A stretch of DNA of 64,000 nucleotides from Prochilodus magdalenae (taxonomy: Eukaryota; Chordata; Actinopteri; Characiformes; Prochilodontidae). Both the position numbers and the translations under genes were made by a program. The DNA lies in NCBI GenBank assembly GCA_024036415.1, contig JAMWET010007215.1:1-64000 (forward strand), in the 5' to 3' direction. The notes below the pieces were generated by a model. It did not search any database. It saw only the letters and a list, made by a program, of their open reading frames with translations, and was not told the DNA's origin. Positions 48,363-61,349 of the stretch are shown one piece after another (the stretch's first letter is position 1; every line of letters starts with the position of its first letter).

Positions 48363-48513
48363 AAAAGACAAACAAATATTTATTTAAGACATTAGCAATT
48401 AACATCTCCCATCATTTTATTGTTGTAGCAATGGCGGTTTAATACTGTAGGCTATTATTTAATATTTTATTAATGACTTTTCAAAACTTTTGTGACTATT
48501 TTCAAGAATTGTG
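48363..48513 (+). repeat. Diverged direct duplication, unit 2
   Basis: Partner of 48172-48300, see that entry. Its last part (gacttttcaaaacttttgtg, ttcaagaatt) is the best preserved. Confidence 0.75.
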
Positions 48514-51500
48514 GCATGTTATGAGCTTTTTCTGACCTGAAACTATGTAAACAATGTGGCAACCCTGCAAAGAATGTACAATATAAGACTATAAGAGAGT
48601 TTTATGTCACTCCAGGAAATTTCACACAGAATTAAGTGACCTGTGACAGTTCTCTCCAGGCCATGTTATCTGTCATTACTTAAGAGCACTACATGTCTCT
48701 GCTGTCATATTGCATGAGACTCACTATTTATGTGCCTGTTGGTGTGAATCTGACAGCTCATGTTTAGTTTCTCTCCCTTTAGAGGCCACTGCATGTGCTC
48801 TTCATACTGTACCCCAGTTCTGTGGTTTCCAGTGCTGGTTCTGGAGCAGCTTGTTTTGCATATTTTGGTGTTTGTTCCTGTATGAACACACATTACAGAT
48901 CAACTAATTAGTACATTCCCAAGTTGGTATTTTTGAGTACTTTTAGTTTTGGGTAGTTTTTTTTTTACCCCTAAGGTTCCCCCTTATTTTTTTTTTATTT
49001 ATCCTGAAGCACACCATAGCAACCCAGGTCTGTCACTGTGGGTGGCGCTCAAGGGTCAGTCCCTTTGCAGTCATATGGCCCATGGTTGGCATATAAGGTT
49101 AGCAAGTGAATTTTATAAAGACTTCAAGGAGTTTGAAATAGACCTCTAAACTGATTATCAGTACAGAGTAAAACATGATTAATACATAATTCATTCGTAT
49201 TAATCATTCATTCATTTCTGTGTATCTGGGTGTCTTGAGAGTTTCTGTGGAAGGCTGGAGGTAGCAGTTACACACACAAAGTAGTACAGTGAGAACAGCC
49301 AGCCCCTGTAGATGATTCTCTGTAGATAATCTGCAGCCTTGTCACTCTTCTGAACAAACATCTTTTGGGACATTAACAAAGATTCGCCGTATGGCGAGGG
49401 GTATTGGAATGGTTAAGCATGACATCAACCGACTCTGATTGGTTGGGGACAGAGAGCCCTGGGTTTATCTGAAAGGCCAAGACCAGAGAGTGAAAAGTCG
49501 ATGTTGTGGTGTTGAGAGTTTTAGGGCAGAGAAGACAGGACAGCATTTTTGGGAAGGCATATTGCCTAGGCCTTGATAGGAAACTTTTTGAATAATTTTT
49601 ATCCTTTTTGAGCACTTACAGAAAGCACTAGCAAAAATCTTTAGCCTAGTGAATTATTTGAATAAACTCAGAAATAAAACAGCATTTTTGGACTTTTGTT
49701 AAACACTAATACAAAAACTAAATTAAAGCATTACAGCTTTATGTTAGGAAACTTGTAGCTGTACATTTAAATACATTGGATTCTATAGCCAGTACTATTT
49801 GGTGGAAATAGCATACTGAAGAACTTTCGCCAGACTGAGTCCAGTGTGTGAGGAGTTTGAGATAACATGCCTCAAACTGTTTAGAAGCCTCTTCTTCAGG
49901 GTTAAAAAATTGCTAATTTCTACCATCACTTATATTTGTCTAAATAAGGCTGGGCCTATGACTGTGGATGCCAGGCATTTTTCTCTCAGACCATGTTTTA
50001 CTTTCCAGCTCATGTTTTAATTCCATGAGAAGCAGCTGCACGATGGTCAGAAAAGAGCAGGTTTTACATTTTGACAGTTTTGATAGCTTAAAAGAATCAA
50101 GTACTCTAGCGTTATTATACTGTAGTTAGTACGTGTGCATTGCATGAGGTGTTTTTACTCTTATGATCATAAAAGTGTGTACTGTACAAAACCAGCACGA
50201 CACAATCTAAATTCTCCAAACAGCACACTGTACACACTGTACGCACCTATCACTGAAATTGAAAATGTTTTAAGTAAAAATAAGCTTTTTAGCATAACAC
50301 AGTCCACTAAATTAAATTATTAACGAAATGTGAAAAATAACAGTCTTAATTGCATATTATTTATGATGGGGTGGAAAGACCCGGCAATAGGGACCAACAT
50401 GCAAGACTTATTATCCGGAGAAAAATCCTGATTTGAATAAAACCTTCTTCACATTTCTCCTTAAATGAGATGTTGACTTCAACTATCACAACAGTGATAG
50501 AACTGTTAAGACTTTTTTGGCCACACCTGAGAGTGTGGTACACCTTAAATCACTCAGCTACTGTTTTATCTGGTAATAGCTACACAGTAGTACATAGTAC
50601 ATAGTAGTTGGAGATATAGGCTATATTTTCTTTGACAGCCTCCTCATAACCAGCAAAAATGATCTCTCCCACAGTTGTAGTATTAAAGCACACTTTTCAG
50701 AAAAAATGTAAGTTATTAAAGGGTTTTTGGCTAGGAAGCATCGTTCAAAGAGAACCGCAATCATGTGTATGAATAGATCAGGGCAACCCAGACACGTGCC
50801 TTGGTACACTTGAGATCACGGTGCCCTTCCCCTACTGTGGAAGGCCCTCTGTAACTTCAGTCCCTGTGGATAAAAGTTTAGATTAACTTTCATTCACAAT
50901 TAAAGTGTCCTCCCCTGCAAAATGAGCTCCTGCCCTTACAAATTAGACTACAAAATGTATGTGCACAGACCTGGAGAAACTTTTTAAATGCATAGAAGTT
51001 TCAGATTATGTTGGAGGTTCTTCCAAAGAAAGAGTTCCATTGTTCACACGTGCGTGTCTTTTAATTTCACAGATCTTTAAAGAACTATAATTTTAAAGGG
51101 TCTATAAAAGACCAAAGATGGTTGTTGCTCCAAAGAACGGAAAGATCAAAAGTGGCATTTCTTCAAAAAGCAGAGAGATATGGAGGGCATGGGAACTCCA
51201 GGACCAGAGCTGGAAACCACTGACCTACTGTGTACCACTGTCTCCATGCCGGAGGTCTGGTGTGTGACTGCCCCTGTGCTGGCTGTCATTTGGCTCCTGT
51301 TCTGTATAATTCATGGCTGCTGAAGGTGAGAGGTCTGCGTGCCGGGTCTGTGTGGAGCTCAGGTAATGACTTTCACAGCCTCCCTTGAGAGACAGTAGCT
51401 CGAACCTCCAGCCCTGCTGCACTGTGAGTTATTGTCTCCCTTGTTGACTCAAGAGAGACTTGTTGTCATGGAAACAGACATTGAGATATAAGGGTCTGGT

Positions 51501-53904
51501 CCCACGGTCAGTGTGGACGATCTGTCCAAAGCTAAGCTCCGTGCCATTTAAAATTCCTTCTCTGTAGCCATTTGGGTTAATGTCCAAGGTGGGCATAAAC
51601 CCTTACAGCCCACTTCCTCAAGCCAACATAGAACTGTTCAAGCCACAGAGCAATAACTGTCATTGCAGTGTTCAATTTAACAGTGTAAGAGTTAATGAAA
51701 TTCTACTGAGGAACTCTCCAGTCACGTACACACACTCATCAGCAGATTCTCATGTGATTGTGCCCTCAGTCCCTGTTCACAAATGTACTGCACTCTTATA
51801 CGAAACGATAGAAGCTCTCTGGCAAGCTCCCGTTCTGTAACAGCCCAGGAACTTGTCCCCAGTTCAAGGGCTGCTTGCTCTTTCTCTCTCTTTGAGCCAT
51901 ATAAATACTCAGGGCTGAGTGCTCTCATGCCTGTGCAATGCAGCGACTTTTGAATGAGCGAGCCATGAATGTGGCCAAGATGAACTCAGTCTGCTTCTAG
52001 AGTTACTCCTTAGTATCTGAGCCATGAAGGCTGTATGGAGCAGTTTTTACAATCATAGCCTATTCTCTACTGTGAACAGTTACATCAAGACTGCAACAAA
52101 TGTCCAATCCTTTTACTCTGTATCTTGTTCTCCTTTGAGTTTCTAATGCCTCGTCCACATTTCTCAGCGACTCTTCCGCTCTCTGTCTCTTTATCCCATG
52201 CTAGGCTTTTTCACCTCTCTCTTTGGCTGCCTATATCTTTCTTTCTCCCCGTATTTCCTGTCCTCTGAGTCTGCCCTCATGGCTCATGCTGCTTCTGAAT
52301 GGCAGCCAATCTCCTTTGGAGATTTCTAGAGATGGGCCCATGGCTGGTCTTTGCTCTTTATAAAAGAAGGAAAGGGAGAGAGGGAAAAAAGAGAGAGTAA
52401 AAGAGAGGCACCTCTGGTCGAGGAAGGTGCACACTGAACTCCCCCTCACTTCAGTTCAGTAAAGCATAATCAGATCGCTATCTCTTCTCACAACTCTCAA
52501 ATAGGTCAGGTCTCGCTGGACAGGAGACTGCAGCTTCTCTTATATTTATAGTAAACATCAACTTCTACCGAGTGATCACATACTTTCATTAGCGTTTGGC
52601 AAGGAAATCGTTCTCATAAAAACTGAGCTGTTTTAATAAGATTAAATAAGATAGTACCATGTATTCATTCCTCACTATATTGTATATGTAGTGAAAAATA
52701 TATTGGCCGTGCTCTACTATGTCTGTCTGTTGTGGCTGTAGACAGTAGAGGGCAGTGCTGTACAGTGGAAAACATACTCATCTGCACTGTGGACCAACAT
52801 CATATCCTCGTGAGCTCCTCTCTCTTTCCATCATTATCATGTGTGTCTAAGCCACAGCCGAACTGAGGTTATGTGCCTTTCTTCTTATCTCCTGAATGCA
52901 TGCTAGGAGGATTGACACTTTCACAACTGGATCAGCTCAGTCAGCAACTTCTTTGAGTGCTGCCCTGAATATTGCCAGGCCCAGAGGTGGGTTGCTTTCA
53001 CCCTCCCCTTCATGTTTGGGTCTTGTAATCTCGCACATGATAGCCAGGGTCTCACCCTACTTCAAAGCAGAGCCCCTGTCACTCCCTGGTAGAGAGAACT
53101 CCTGTGCCATGTCAGAATGTGTGCGCCACTGTTACTTGTGATGGAATCAATTCATCAGCACGCAATCAGCCACATGCGGAGCCAGTGAGGAGGAATTTAG
53201 CTCTTCAGATTGAGACTGGAGCAGAGCGTGTGAAAGTGTCATCCAGTGCTCGGCTGACGCTGAGTTTAATTCATATCGCAGTTCCTTGAACCCGTGGGGA
53301 AATCATGAAGCAGATTGCTGCTGACAATGGATTCAGCCTTGTTTTCCGGATGAGGAGGACAGTGGGAAAGGATGAGGTTCTTCTTTCATTCATGGGTTTA
53401 GTTCAGTCTCTTCAAAAGAATTCCAGTGAGGTCTTCGGATATCCTACATTAATGCCATCATTTAATACACATCCCTCCATCTGGCTCTGGTTTATTTATG
53501 TTTATTTATTTGGTGCCACTTTACAGTAAGATTGCCCTTATGAAGTGTTTGTGAATGGTTTAACATTAGTTTATTAATGGTTATGAATTTGTCCATAGAT
53601 AAACAAAAAGGGGAACCTGCAACCTGCATCTTGTTGGCCAAATATAGAGCCCACATTTATTCATACTGTTAAACGCAAGATCTTGCTGGTTACTTATCTT
53701 ACCTCAAATTCATCAGATAAAACAGTTCACTATTGCTCATTTTATTTGTGTGTCATAACCTTTATTAATGTCATAATTAATAACCAATGATAAACTAACT
53801 TTAAACCATTCATTGTAAAGGTAGGCCTGTAAAGACAACACAACTTTTTGTTGTTTTTTTCCTAAAAAATGCTTCTTCCTCAGTCCCGTTCATTAGATGA
53901 ATGT

Positions 53905-53908
<4 letters not shown>
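48514..53908. other. Intergenic stretch, possible regulatory DNA
   Basis: No exon or transposon I can support. The block 52890-53340 is more complex and GC-rich than average and could be conserved non-coding DNA. Open frames here lack recognisable motifs. Confidence 0.4.

Positions 53909-53955
<47 letters not shown>
53909..53955. repeat. (GT)n microsatellite
   Basis: About 23 perfect GT units. They produce an artificial Val/Cys repeat in one translated frame. Confidence 0.95.
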
Positions 53956-53956
<1 letters not shown>

Positions 53957-55109
53957 CTATGCATGCATGTAGCTGTATTTGCTGAGACTAATCCCTCACT
54001 CCACAAGCAGCGGGAGATATGGCAAGGCTTTGGAATTCCATCACTATGGAAAAAACGTGTGCGTCTGCAGTTCTCAACTGCATTCCAGGAAACACCAGAG
54101 TTAAGAATACACTATAAAGCATCTGAATGTTCATTAGTCCTGTATAACCACTACATAATCTATTATAACCTCAGATCATTCATTAGCTCTGCAGCATACA
54201 AATGCTTCCCCATGTACTACAGCCTCTAAATATTCACACATGAGCTACTGTATCAATTCTGCTGTGAAGCTCTACATGCTTATTAGTTCTGAGCAACTCA
54301 AAACTTGAACTGTTTAACCACATTATGACTCTTGAAATGACTCAATCAGTCACGGAGGTCAAATTCTTGATTTTTGCGATTCCTCATCTGCAGCCTCATA
54401 GAAAATGTCTTTTCGTTCCATGATTTATTTTATGTCATTTCACATTAAATTTAAGTTTAATAATAGCTGTGAGAAGCACAAAAAAGATTCAAGTTTCTCC
54501 CCATTTATGCCATAAAACAGCTCTCTTTCAGAGAGCGGAGAGAGGCCTCCTGCGAGTCATCTTGGGCATGAAAAAGACTCAACTATACAGATTTTTTAGG
54601 TTTCTGCTCCAGCTCCTAGGTCAGCTTTTAGCATTGTGCAGACACAGTCATTTTGGGGCAGTTTGCACTTGGCAGGTTTATTTGGAATACAATGAACCCT
54701 GGTGGGATTGCTCTTGTACTGTGTATTTTTTTTTAAACGCTGCTGTTTTAGCTATGTTGTGCACCAAATGGTTGGTGCAGTTTATTTTAAATATGAACAA
54801 AAAAATTAACCACAAAATCTATATGGAACAAACACAATATGAACTATCATCCCTTTAATGCATTCCTTGTTTGGAACATATACCAGGCAAATTTCTGATA
54901 CTGTTTCTACATGTGGAGGTGTTTTATCATCTTAATATGAAACTTTCAGTGTTAAAATATATCGTTTCAGGTTGGAAAAAGTGGCAGGGCACATGTAAGG
55001 TCATTGTAAAATACTCGGTATACACATGAACACTAGTGCACCAAAGTGCACATAATACTCATCATCAAGAGAATAGTTACACCCAGAAGAAAGTGTCAGA
55101 TGGCAGTGC
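53956..55109. other. Intergenic stretch, no recognisable feature
   Basis: Nothing recognised on either strand. A 129-codon open frame at 54469-54858 has no motif and ordinary AT-rich composition; I do not call it. Confidence 0.5.
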
Positions 55110-55740
55110 TATTCAGAAATAAGATAAAGGTTACATTAGGAAGATACAAGGACCATTAAATGATGGTAATTTTACACTGTTATGGACAATATTTATTGAG
55201 TTACACATACAGAAGTAGTGTCTCTCTGTATGGCGTCGGGCCACCATGGTGGCTAATATCACATGCCAGACATTTCAACATGGACTTGTAGAGGGTCTTA
55301 ATGGTGTCTTGTGATAATCCATCCCATGCAGCTTGAATAGTCTCATGCAGATCCTGCAGATTGTGTGGTAGGGGTGGAGGTGAAGTGATACCATGCCTTC
55401 TGGACACACCCTTGGAGCTGACCTCTGTGCCTCCACATACAGATTTGTTGAACGTCTCCACCAAGACAAAAGAGTGACTCGTTATTGAAGATGATCCAGT
55501 GTCATTCTGAGTCACTTGATGACAGGCTGGCATGGCACCATTGCGGTCTTTGGCAATGTTGACATGGTTTTAAAGCAGTCGTTGCACTAACAGGATGATT
55601 CGTGGAGGGCATGGCTGCTCACTGAATGTCTGTAGTCACAGTCAGGTACTGCAATAAGGTTGCAGGCATTCCATTACTGTGGTGGTGATGTATGTCTATT
55701 ACAGGTTGGTGTTGCCTGCAGATCTTACATAAGTAGCTGT
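55110..55740 (-). repeat. Unclassified dispersed repeat, uninterrupted copy
   Basis: The same family as 39690-39939 plus 41422-41620, here without the LINE. It is longer, with further text (gacatggttttaaagcagtc, ggttgcaggcattccattac) that the other copy lacks. An open minus-strand frame of 110 codons (55201-55533) crosses it but shows no transposase motif I can recognise. Terminal repeats were not identified. Confidence 0.7.
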
Positions 55741-58195
55741 TAGTATACAAGAATGAAAAATTAAATATCATTAAAGGAGAAAAACTTGATCGCACTTGGG
55801 CACATTTTTGAATAATTATTAGAAAGCAGACACAGTTTAAGGTCAAACAGGCAGTGGCTCAAGGACTCTATATATGCACATGCCTGTAGTGTTTGACATA
55901 TAGAGCTAGTAAAAGTAAACGAGACATGAACCAACTATCTTCTGCTTCTTGAATTAACTCAAATAAGTGTTTTTACAGATCCTGTTTAAACAGCTACTCT
56001 ATTGTGAGTTCTTGTATCTCAGATGAGTTCTTGTATCCCAGGTATACTGTATGTAACCTGTTCATTAGGATGTTGGGGTGAATTATTATGGCTATCATGA
56101 CAACCACAGGAAGAATTCCCCAGCCCTCTTCACTCTAATCAAACAGTGACAATAGTTTAGCAGATGGTAAAGTCCCAGAGCTCCTATGCTGCCTTACTGG
56201 AAGAGATAAAGTACTGGCATTTCAATGAATCACTCTTTATCAAAAGACTGGCCCAGAATAAATGTGATACATCACCTCGGAAAGAGATAATAAGGCAAAG
56301 CGTAAAGGTGCCACATTTTAAATTGTTTTCTGACGTCTACATAGAAGGCATGTGAGTTTGGTCAGGGTGAAAAATGGTCAGATGCAGTTTTACTAGCTGT
56401 TTTAGCTTTTTCTGTGACTTCATGAATAACCTGCTCTGATTTGCCGGTTTACAGTGAGGCGCCATGATGATCACACAGATACAACAAGTCTCAAAGGATA
56501 CAGGCAGGGAAACAAAATGGCCCTGTGTGTAATATGATTCTCATACTTTTTATTTAGCTATGCTAGTTAATTGAGACTTGCTAGTAGCTGACATTGACTT
56601 GCTGCTTGCCTTTGATCTCAACAACAGCACAAAGTAAATGAATGTTGTTAGTTTACAGTTGTTAGTTTACAAGTGAACTTTCATACGTACTTCATACTTT
56701 CATAAGTGGATAAAATCACACAGCATGGCAGCTACTTATAGGTTTCTGTTGGGGTTGTGATGCTAGTAAAGGAGGAACTGCTCCTCTCATCAGTCCCTTT
56801 AATTTCAAACTATGTATGTGACAAGAAGAGCTTGATGCAGTCCAGAATGAAATGTGCAAAGCAAATCAACAAATCTCAATTAAAGTTGCCTGCTATTTGA
56901 CCAGCTGTTTTACATATTTTCTGTTCCACCTTAAATAAGGACATAGAAAGTGCCGGCAGCACTTTCACAGCCTGGAACAGTAGATTTCTCCACATGGTCC
57001 AACAATGTAAATGCTGCATAATCGTCCATATTACCATATTACTCAACTCTGCCAATAGAGTTTATACAGTTTTCCATTCTATGGCACACTTATTGCATCC
57101 CTCAAACTATGGCACATAATCCATAACCTGAGATGCAGTGTAAGCAATGTAGCTGAGGACCTAAACTTTGGAATGCAAGATGTTTGATTAAATGTCTCTG
57201 ATATTTCTAGCTGTGATGGATATATCAATAATACAAAATGCAAAAATTGCTGACAAACTTGATGTAATAACTATTGACATGACACTTAACAATTAACTTG
57301 TAACAGTTTACTTGTTAGGTGACAAAACATACATTTTATTTGCGGGTTCAAGCTTTGAACTATCCTGGACTGTTTCTGATAGCTTTATGTTAAAACCATT
57401 TGCATCATTGTTGGCTCAAACACCCACCATACATTTCAACTGCCAGCCAGAGGTGATGGTGTGAATGTAAAAAAACTATAGTGTGACTGTTCTTCTTAAA
57501 AGTTTGCCCATCCAGATCGATGCTCGGGACTGATTAACCTAAGTACAGTAAAGACACAGGCTGCGGGACATAATTGCAGGCTCTAAATGTCACTCAGGCA
57601 CAAAATCACTCTGACATGAGTACACATTGCAAGCGCATTCAGCCAAAGGGAGACAGTCCTTATCTCCTGCTCACTTCGAGGAGTGATAAATCCAGCTCAA
57701 AGGCTGCGGCCCCTGACAGGAAACCAATAAAGCCATCTTTTTTTTGGTGAATAAATCGATTATTACTGCTTTCCCGACTCTCCATGGGGCCCCTTAACCT
57801 AGTGAGTTGACAGGCTTTAGCTCTTCAGAGGTGGGTTGGTTTGTGAGGACCTGCTCATTACTCAGTAACCTCTCAATAAAACCTACAACCGCTCCTGCCC
57901 CAGCTCCAGCAGTAAAGCAATTAGGATGTGTTCGGAATTGTTTGTTTTTGATAAGCCCCTCCAATCCCCCATGAGCTTTATGTATTCACCTCTCTTGGGA
58001 TCGGTGTCCTGTCCCTGAATCAACAGCCAGGGCCTAGTCCTTGAACCTTCAGCTTGTGTCCTAGCACAAAGCTAGCTTAAAAACAAAGTCTTAAATCTGA
58101 AAGTCATTCCAACAGTGGAAAAGACATTCTGTCTCTATGCTTCCATTTGCATTATATATATGCACAGACATATATATTATGTCCATTTGCATTAT
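55741..58195. other. Intergenic stretch, possible regulatory DNA
   Basis: No exon or repeat recognised. The part at 57490-58060 has complex non-repetitive sequence with a homeodomain-like site (gaataaatcgattattac near 57749) and might be a conserved enhancer; unproven. Confidence 0.4.
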
Positions 58196-58229
58196 GTATA
58201 TATATACACACACACATATACACACACAC

Positions 58230-58266
<37 letters not shown>
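58196..58266. repeat. Compound (TA)n/(CA)n microsatellite at Tc1-C insertion site
   Basis: Alternating TA and CA runs lead directly into the left end of the Tc1-C copy at 58271; another TA run (59693-59709) lies at its other edge. The repeat generates artificial Tyr/Ile open frames on both strands. Confidence 0.92.
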
Positions 58267-58270
<4 letters not shown>

Positions 58271-59692
58271 CACTGCTCAAAAAAATAAAGGGAACACTTT
58301 AAAAACACATCAGATCTCAATGGGAAAACAATCATGCAGAATATCTTTCCTAATATAGACTGAGTAATGTGTTAGGAACGAAAGGATACCACATTGTTTG
58401 ATGGAAATGAAAATGATCACCCTACAGAGGGTTGAATTCAAAGACACCCTGAAAATCAAAGCGGAAAAATGATGCAGCAGTCTCGTCCATTTAACCAACA
58501 TTCCAATGCAGCAACTCAAAATGGTACTCAGTAGTTTGTATGGCCCCCACACGCTTGCATGCAACTCCTAATGAGATGAAGGATGGTGTCCTGGGGGATC
58601 TCCTCCCAGATCTGGACCAGGGCATCACTGAGCTCCTGGACAGTCTGAAGTGCAACCTGGTGGCATCGGATGAACCAAAACATAATGTCCCAGAGGTGTT
58701 CTATTGGATTTAGGTCAGGCGAGCAGGGGGCCAGTCAATGGTATCAATTCCTTCATTCTCCAAGAACTGCCTGCATACTCTCGCCACATGAACCCAGGAC
58801 CCACTGCACCAGCGTAATGTCTGACAACGGGTCCAAGGATTTCATTCCGATACCTAATAGTAGTCGGGGTGCTGTTGTCTAGCCTGTAGAGGTCTGTGCC
58901 TCCTTCCAGGAATATGCCTCCCCAGACCATCACTGACCCACCACCAAAACAGTCATGCTGAATGATGTTGCAGGCGGCATAACATTCTCCACGGCGTCTC
59001 CAGAGCCTGTCACGTCTGTCACATGTGCTCAGGTAAAACCTGCTCTCATCTGTGAAAAGCACAAGGCGCCTGGGTGGCGGATCTGCCAATTCTGGTGTTC
59101 TGTGGCAAATGCCAATCGAGCTTTATGGTGCTGGCCAGTGAGCACAGGGCCCACTACAGGACGTCGGGCCCTCAGGCCGCCCTCATGAGGCCTGTTTCTG
59201 ATTAACTGGTCAGACACATTCACAGCAGTAGGGCTCTGGCAGTGCTCATCTTGTTCCTCCTTGCACAAAGGAGCAGATACCGGTCCTGCTGAGGGGTTAA
59301 GGACCTTCTACATCCCTGTCCAGCTCTCCTAGAGTAACTGCCTGTCTCCTGGAATCTCCACCGTACTCTTAAGACTGTGCTGGGAGACACAGCAAACCTT
59401 GTGGCAATGGCACATATGTGCCATCCTTCAGTAGTTGGACTGCCTATGCAACCTCTGCAGGGTCCAGGTACCGCACCATGGTGCTAGTAGTGATGCTGAC
59501 CCAAGTCAACTGCAAAACTAGTAAAAGATCAGTGGGAAAAGATGAGGGGGGACAAAATGGCAATGACCTCGTCCTTTTAAACCATTCCTGTTTTGGGGGG
59601 TGTCTCATTGTTGCTCCTCTACTGCACCTGTTGTTAATTTCATTAACACCAAAGCAGCTGAAACTGATTAACGGCCCTTCCTACTACTTAAC
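58271..59692 (-). mobile_element. Tc1-like DNA transposon, family C, nearly full length
   Basis: The 3' terminus (cactgctcaaaaaaataaag ggaacac) is at 58271 after TA. The element reads on the minus strand and still includes the subterminal 'aaagcagctgaaactgatta' text at about 59650, but the 5' terminal repeat tip is missing where the TA run begins. It is the same family as 13130-14196, from a different subfamily judging by the diverged ends of the coding region. Confidence 0.92.
58528..59479 (-). pseudogene. Tc1-C transposase pseudogene
   Basis: The start codon at 59479 gives MVRYLDPAEVA, then an in-frame TAG replaces a Gln codon (gca tag gca). After frame changes the catalytic core reads LFTDESRFYLSTCDRRDRLW (Asp codon 59050-59048) and [20 protein letters not shown]. 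Around 58780 about 25 bp are absent where family members have the second catalytic Asp (QDNAR-type motif), so 'GPGFMWREYAG' joins the two sides. The NPIEHLW Glu codon is at 58701-58699, and the gene ends GHTNY, TGA 58530-58528. Inactive. Confidence 0.9.
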
Positions 59693-59709
59693 ATATATAT
59701 ATATATATT

Positions 59710-61349
59710 ATGCAACAAAAAAGTAAAGTTTCTTAATTGTTACCTCGGAAATCTCTTCTTTAGCTTGCTAAGGTACTCTGGCAGAACAACTTGGCTCAAT
59801 GTGTATTTTGCCTTCAGACATATTTTTTCTATTAGCCAATATTTCATGGTACAGTCTATGAATAGCATTCAGTCATACACTTGAAATGGCTAATATGTTA
59901 TTACAAATGCGCTTATGTAATTCGGTCTTTAACCCATAGATAAATGTGCAGCAGAGCTAAAGGCCTTGAAATAGTACATTTCAAACAATCGGTCCAGTCA
60001 TTAGGGCATGATTTACTACATGTGGCTCATTTGGCTTAAACATACATCAAAAGTTACAAGCTTTATTAGGGGAACTTCTTAGAGCTCCTAAATCCTGTAT
60101 TAGCTATAGGGTATTTAGCGGTGATGGACAGCTGTGTGAGGAGGGAGGCCAAGCGTTTGAAAGTAGACTGCCAATTCGAAACCAGCCAGTGTAGGAGAGG
60201 AACAGCTTGAGGACACGACTGACACAGTGTAAAATTGTCAATGAAACAATCAACGTGATGGAAATGCACTCAAAACTGAGCCTGAAAAAATCCTAAGAAC
60301 ATTTCCCTTCTGCTGTTTCCATGTCTGCTAACTAGATCCAGAAGCTCAGTCACAGAAGACAGGGCACATTTATAAACAGTGTGTGGCATGTGATGCATGT
60401 ACAATTTATGAGCAGTGTGTTGCGTAATAAGCTTCACAAATACAACACATCTTTTTGTTATAAAAGCTATTGACAAACACATGAAAGAATTTCATATAGT
60501 CCAGCCCTTTAAACTCTAGGCTTATCACTGAATCTTTACATCATTGTAGTCTCATTCACAGACTACTCTGATTTATACGGTAACTATGAACTATGACTCG
60601 GAGACCACCCTTCATTTGTTTAATTTTCAGCCAAAACAGTCAGTAAGTACAAAAAAATTTATTGTTCACTGTCCGAAAACAACAACAACAACTAAATTGT
60701 TGATGTCCAAAGAATTTCATTTTCCATTTTGGAATGGCAAGTTGTAATTCCCTTTTATGGAAATTGAACTCAGCAGCTGTCCTTTACATTGTGTTAAAAT
60801 GTCATGATGAATGGACCAACATAAGTACTGCAACATGTCTTATATAGTCCAAAATATTTACATAACTAACATTAGAAGTAAAGAACGTTTTTGCTTTCTC
60901 ATGAAAAGTTATTATGTTTTTTTTTTTTGGACAGTGATGAAATGTAATATTAGTTTTCAAAGTAACCCTTACAGTAGTTCCTGTGCCCACCTATTGCCTT
61001 TATTACAGCTTCTGTTATTTTCAGGAAACTAGTCTTTCAGTTCTTCAAAGACATCTGCAGGAATACTGAACAGCAGCAGCTTCTTTGTTTGATTATTACT
61101 ATCTATTTTTATTTTCAGTGACAGCTTCTTCACAGCGTTGTCTTCTCACAGTGGAAGGCTGGACAAGAGCAACATGATGTTCTTATCTCTTAAGATGAAA
61201 GCTTTAATTACTGTTTATCTGTTGGCGAAAGATTTGGTGATGTTGCAAGTTTGTAAGTTCCAAACTATTCAATCTTTGAACCTTTTTTTAGAAACCCTGT
61301 TTTGGACTCTTGTTGACCTTCTCTTTCTTTAAACAAAGGGATTATCTTA
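59710..61349. other. Intergenic stretch, no recognisable feature
   Basis: AT-rich DNA without supported genes or transposon ends. Confidence 0.5.

Noticed and set aside
53897..54229. 110-codon open frame with Val/Cys repeats.
   Set aside because: Generated by the (GT)n microsatellite.
54469..54858. 129-codon plus-strand open frame.
   Set aside because: No motif or homologue recognised; the length is plausible by chance in 64 kb of vertebrate DNA on six frames.
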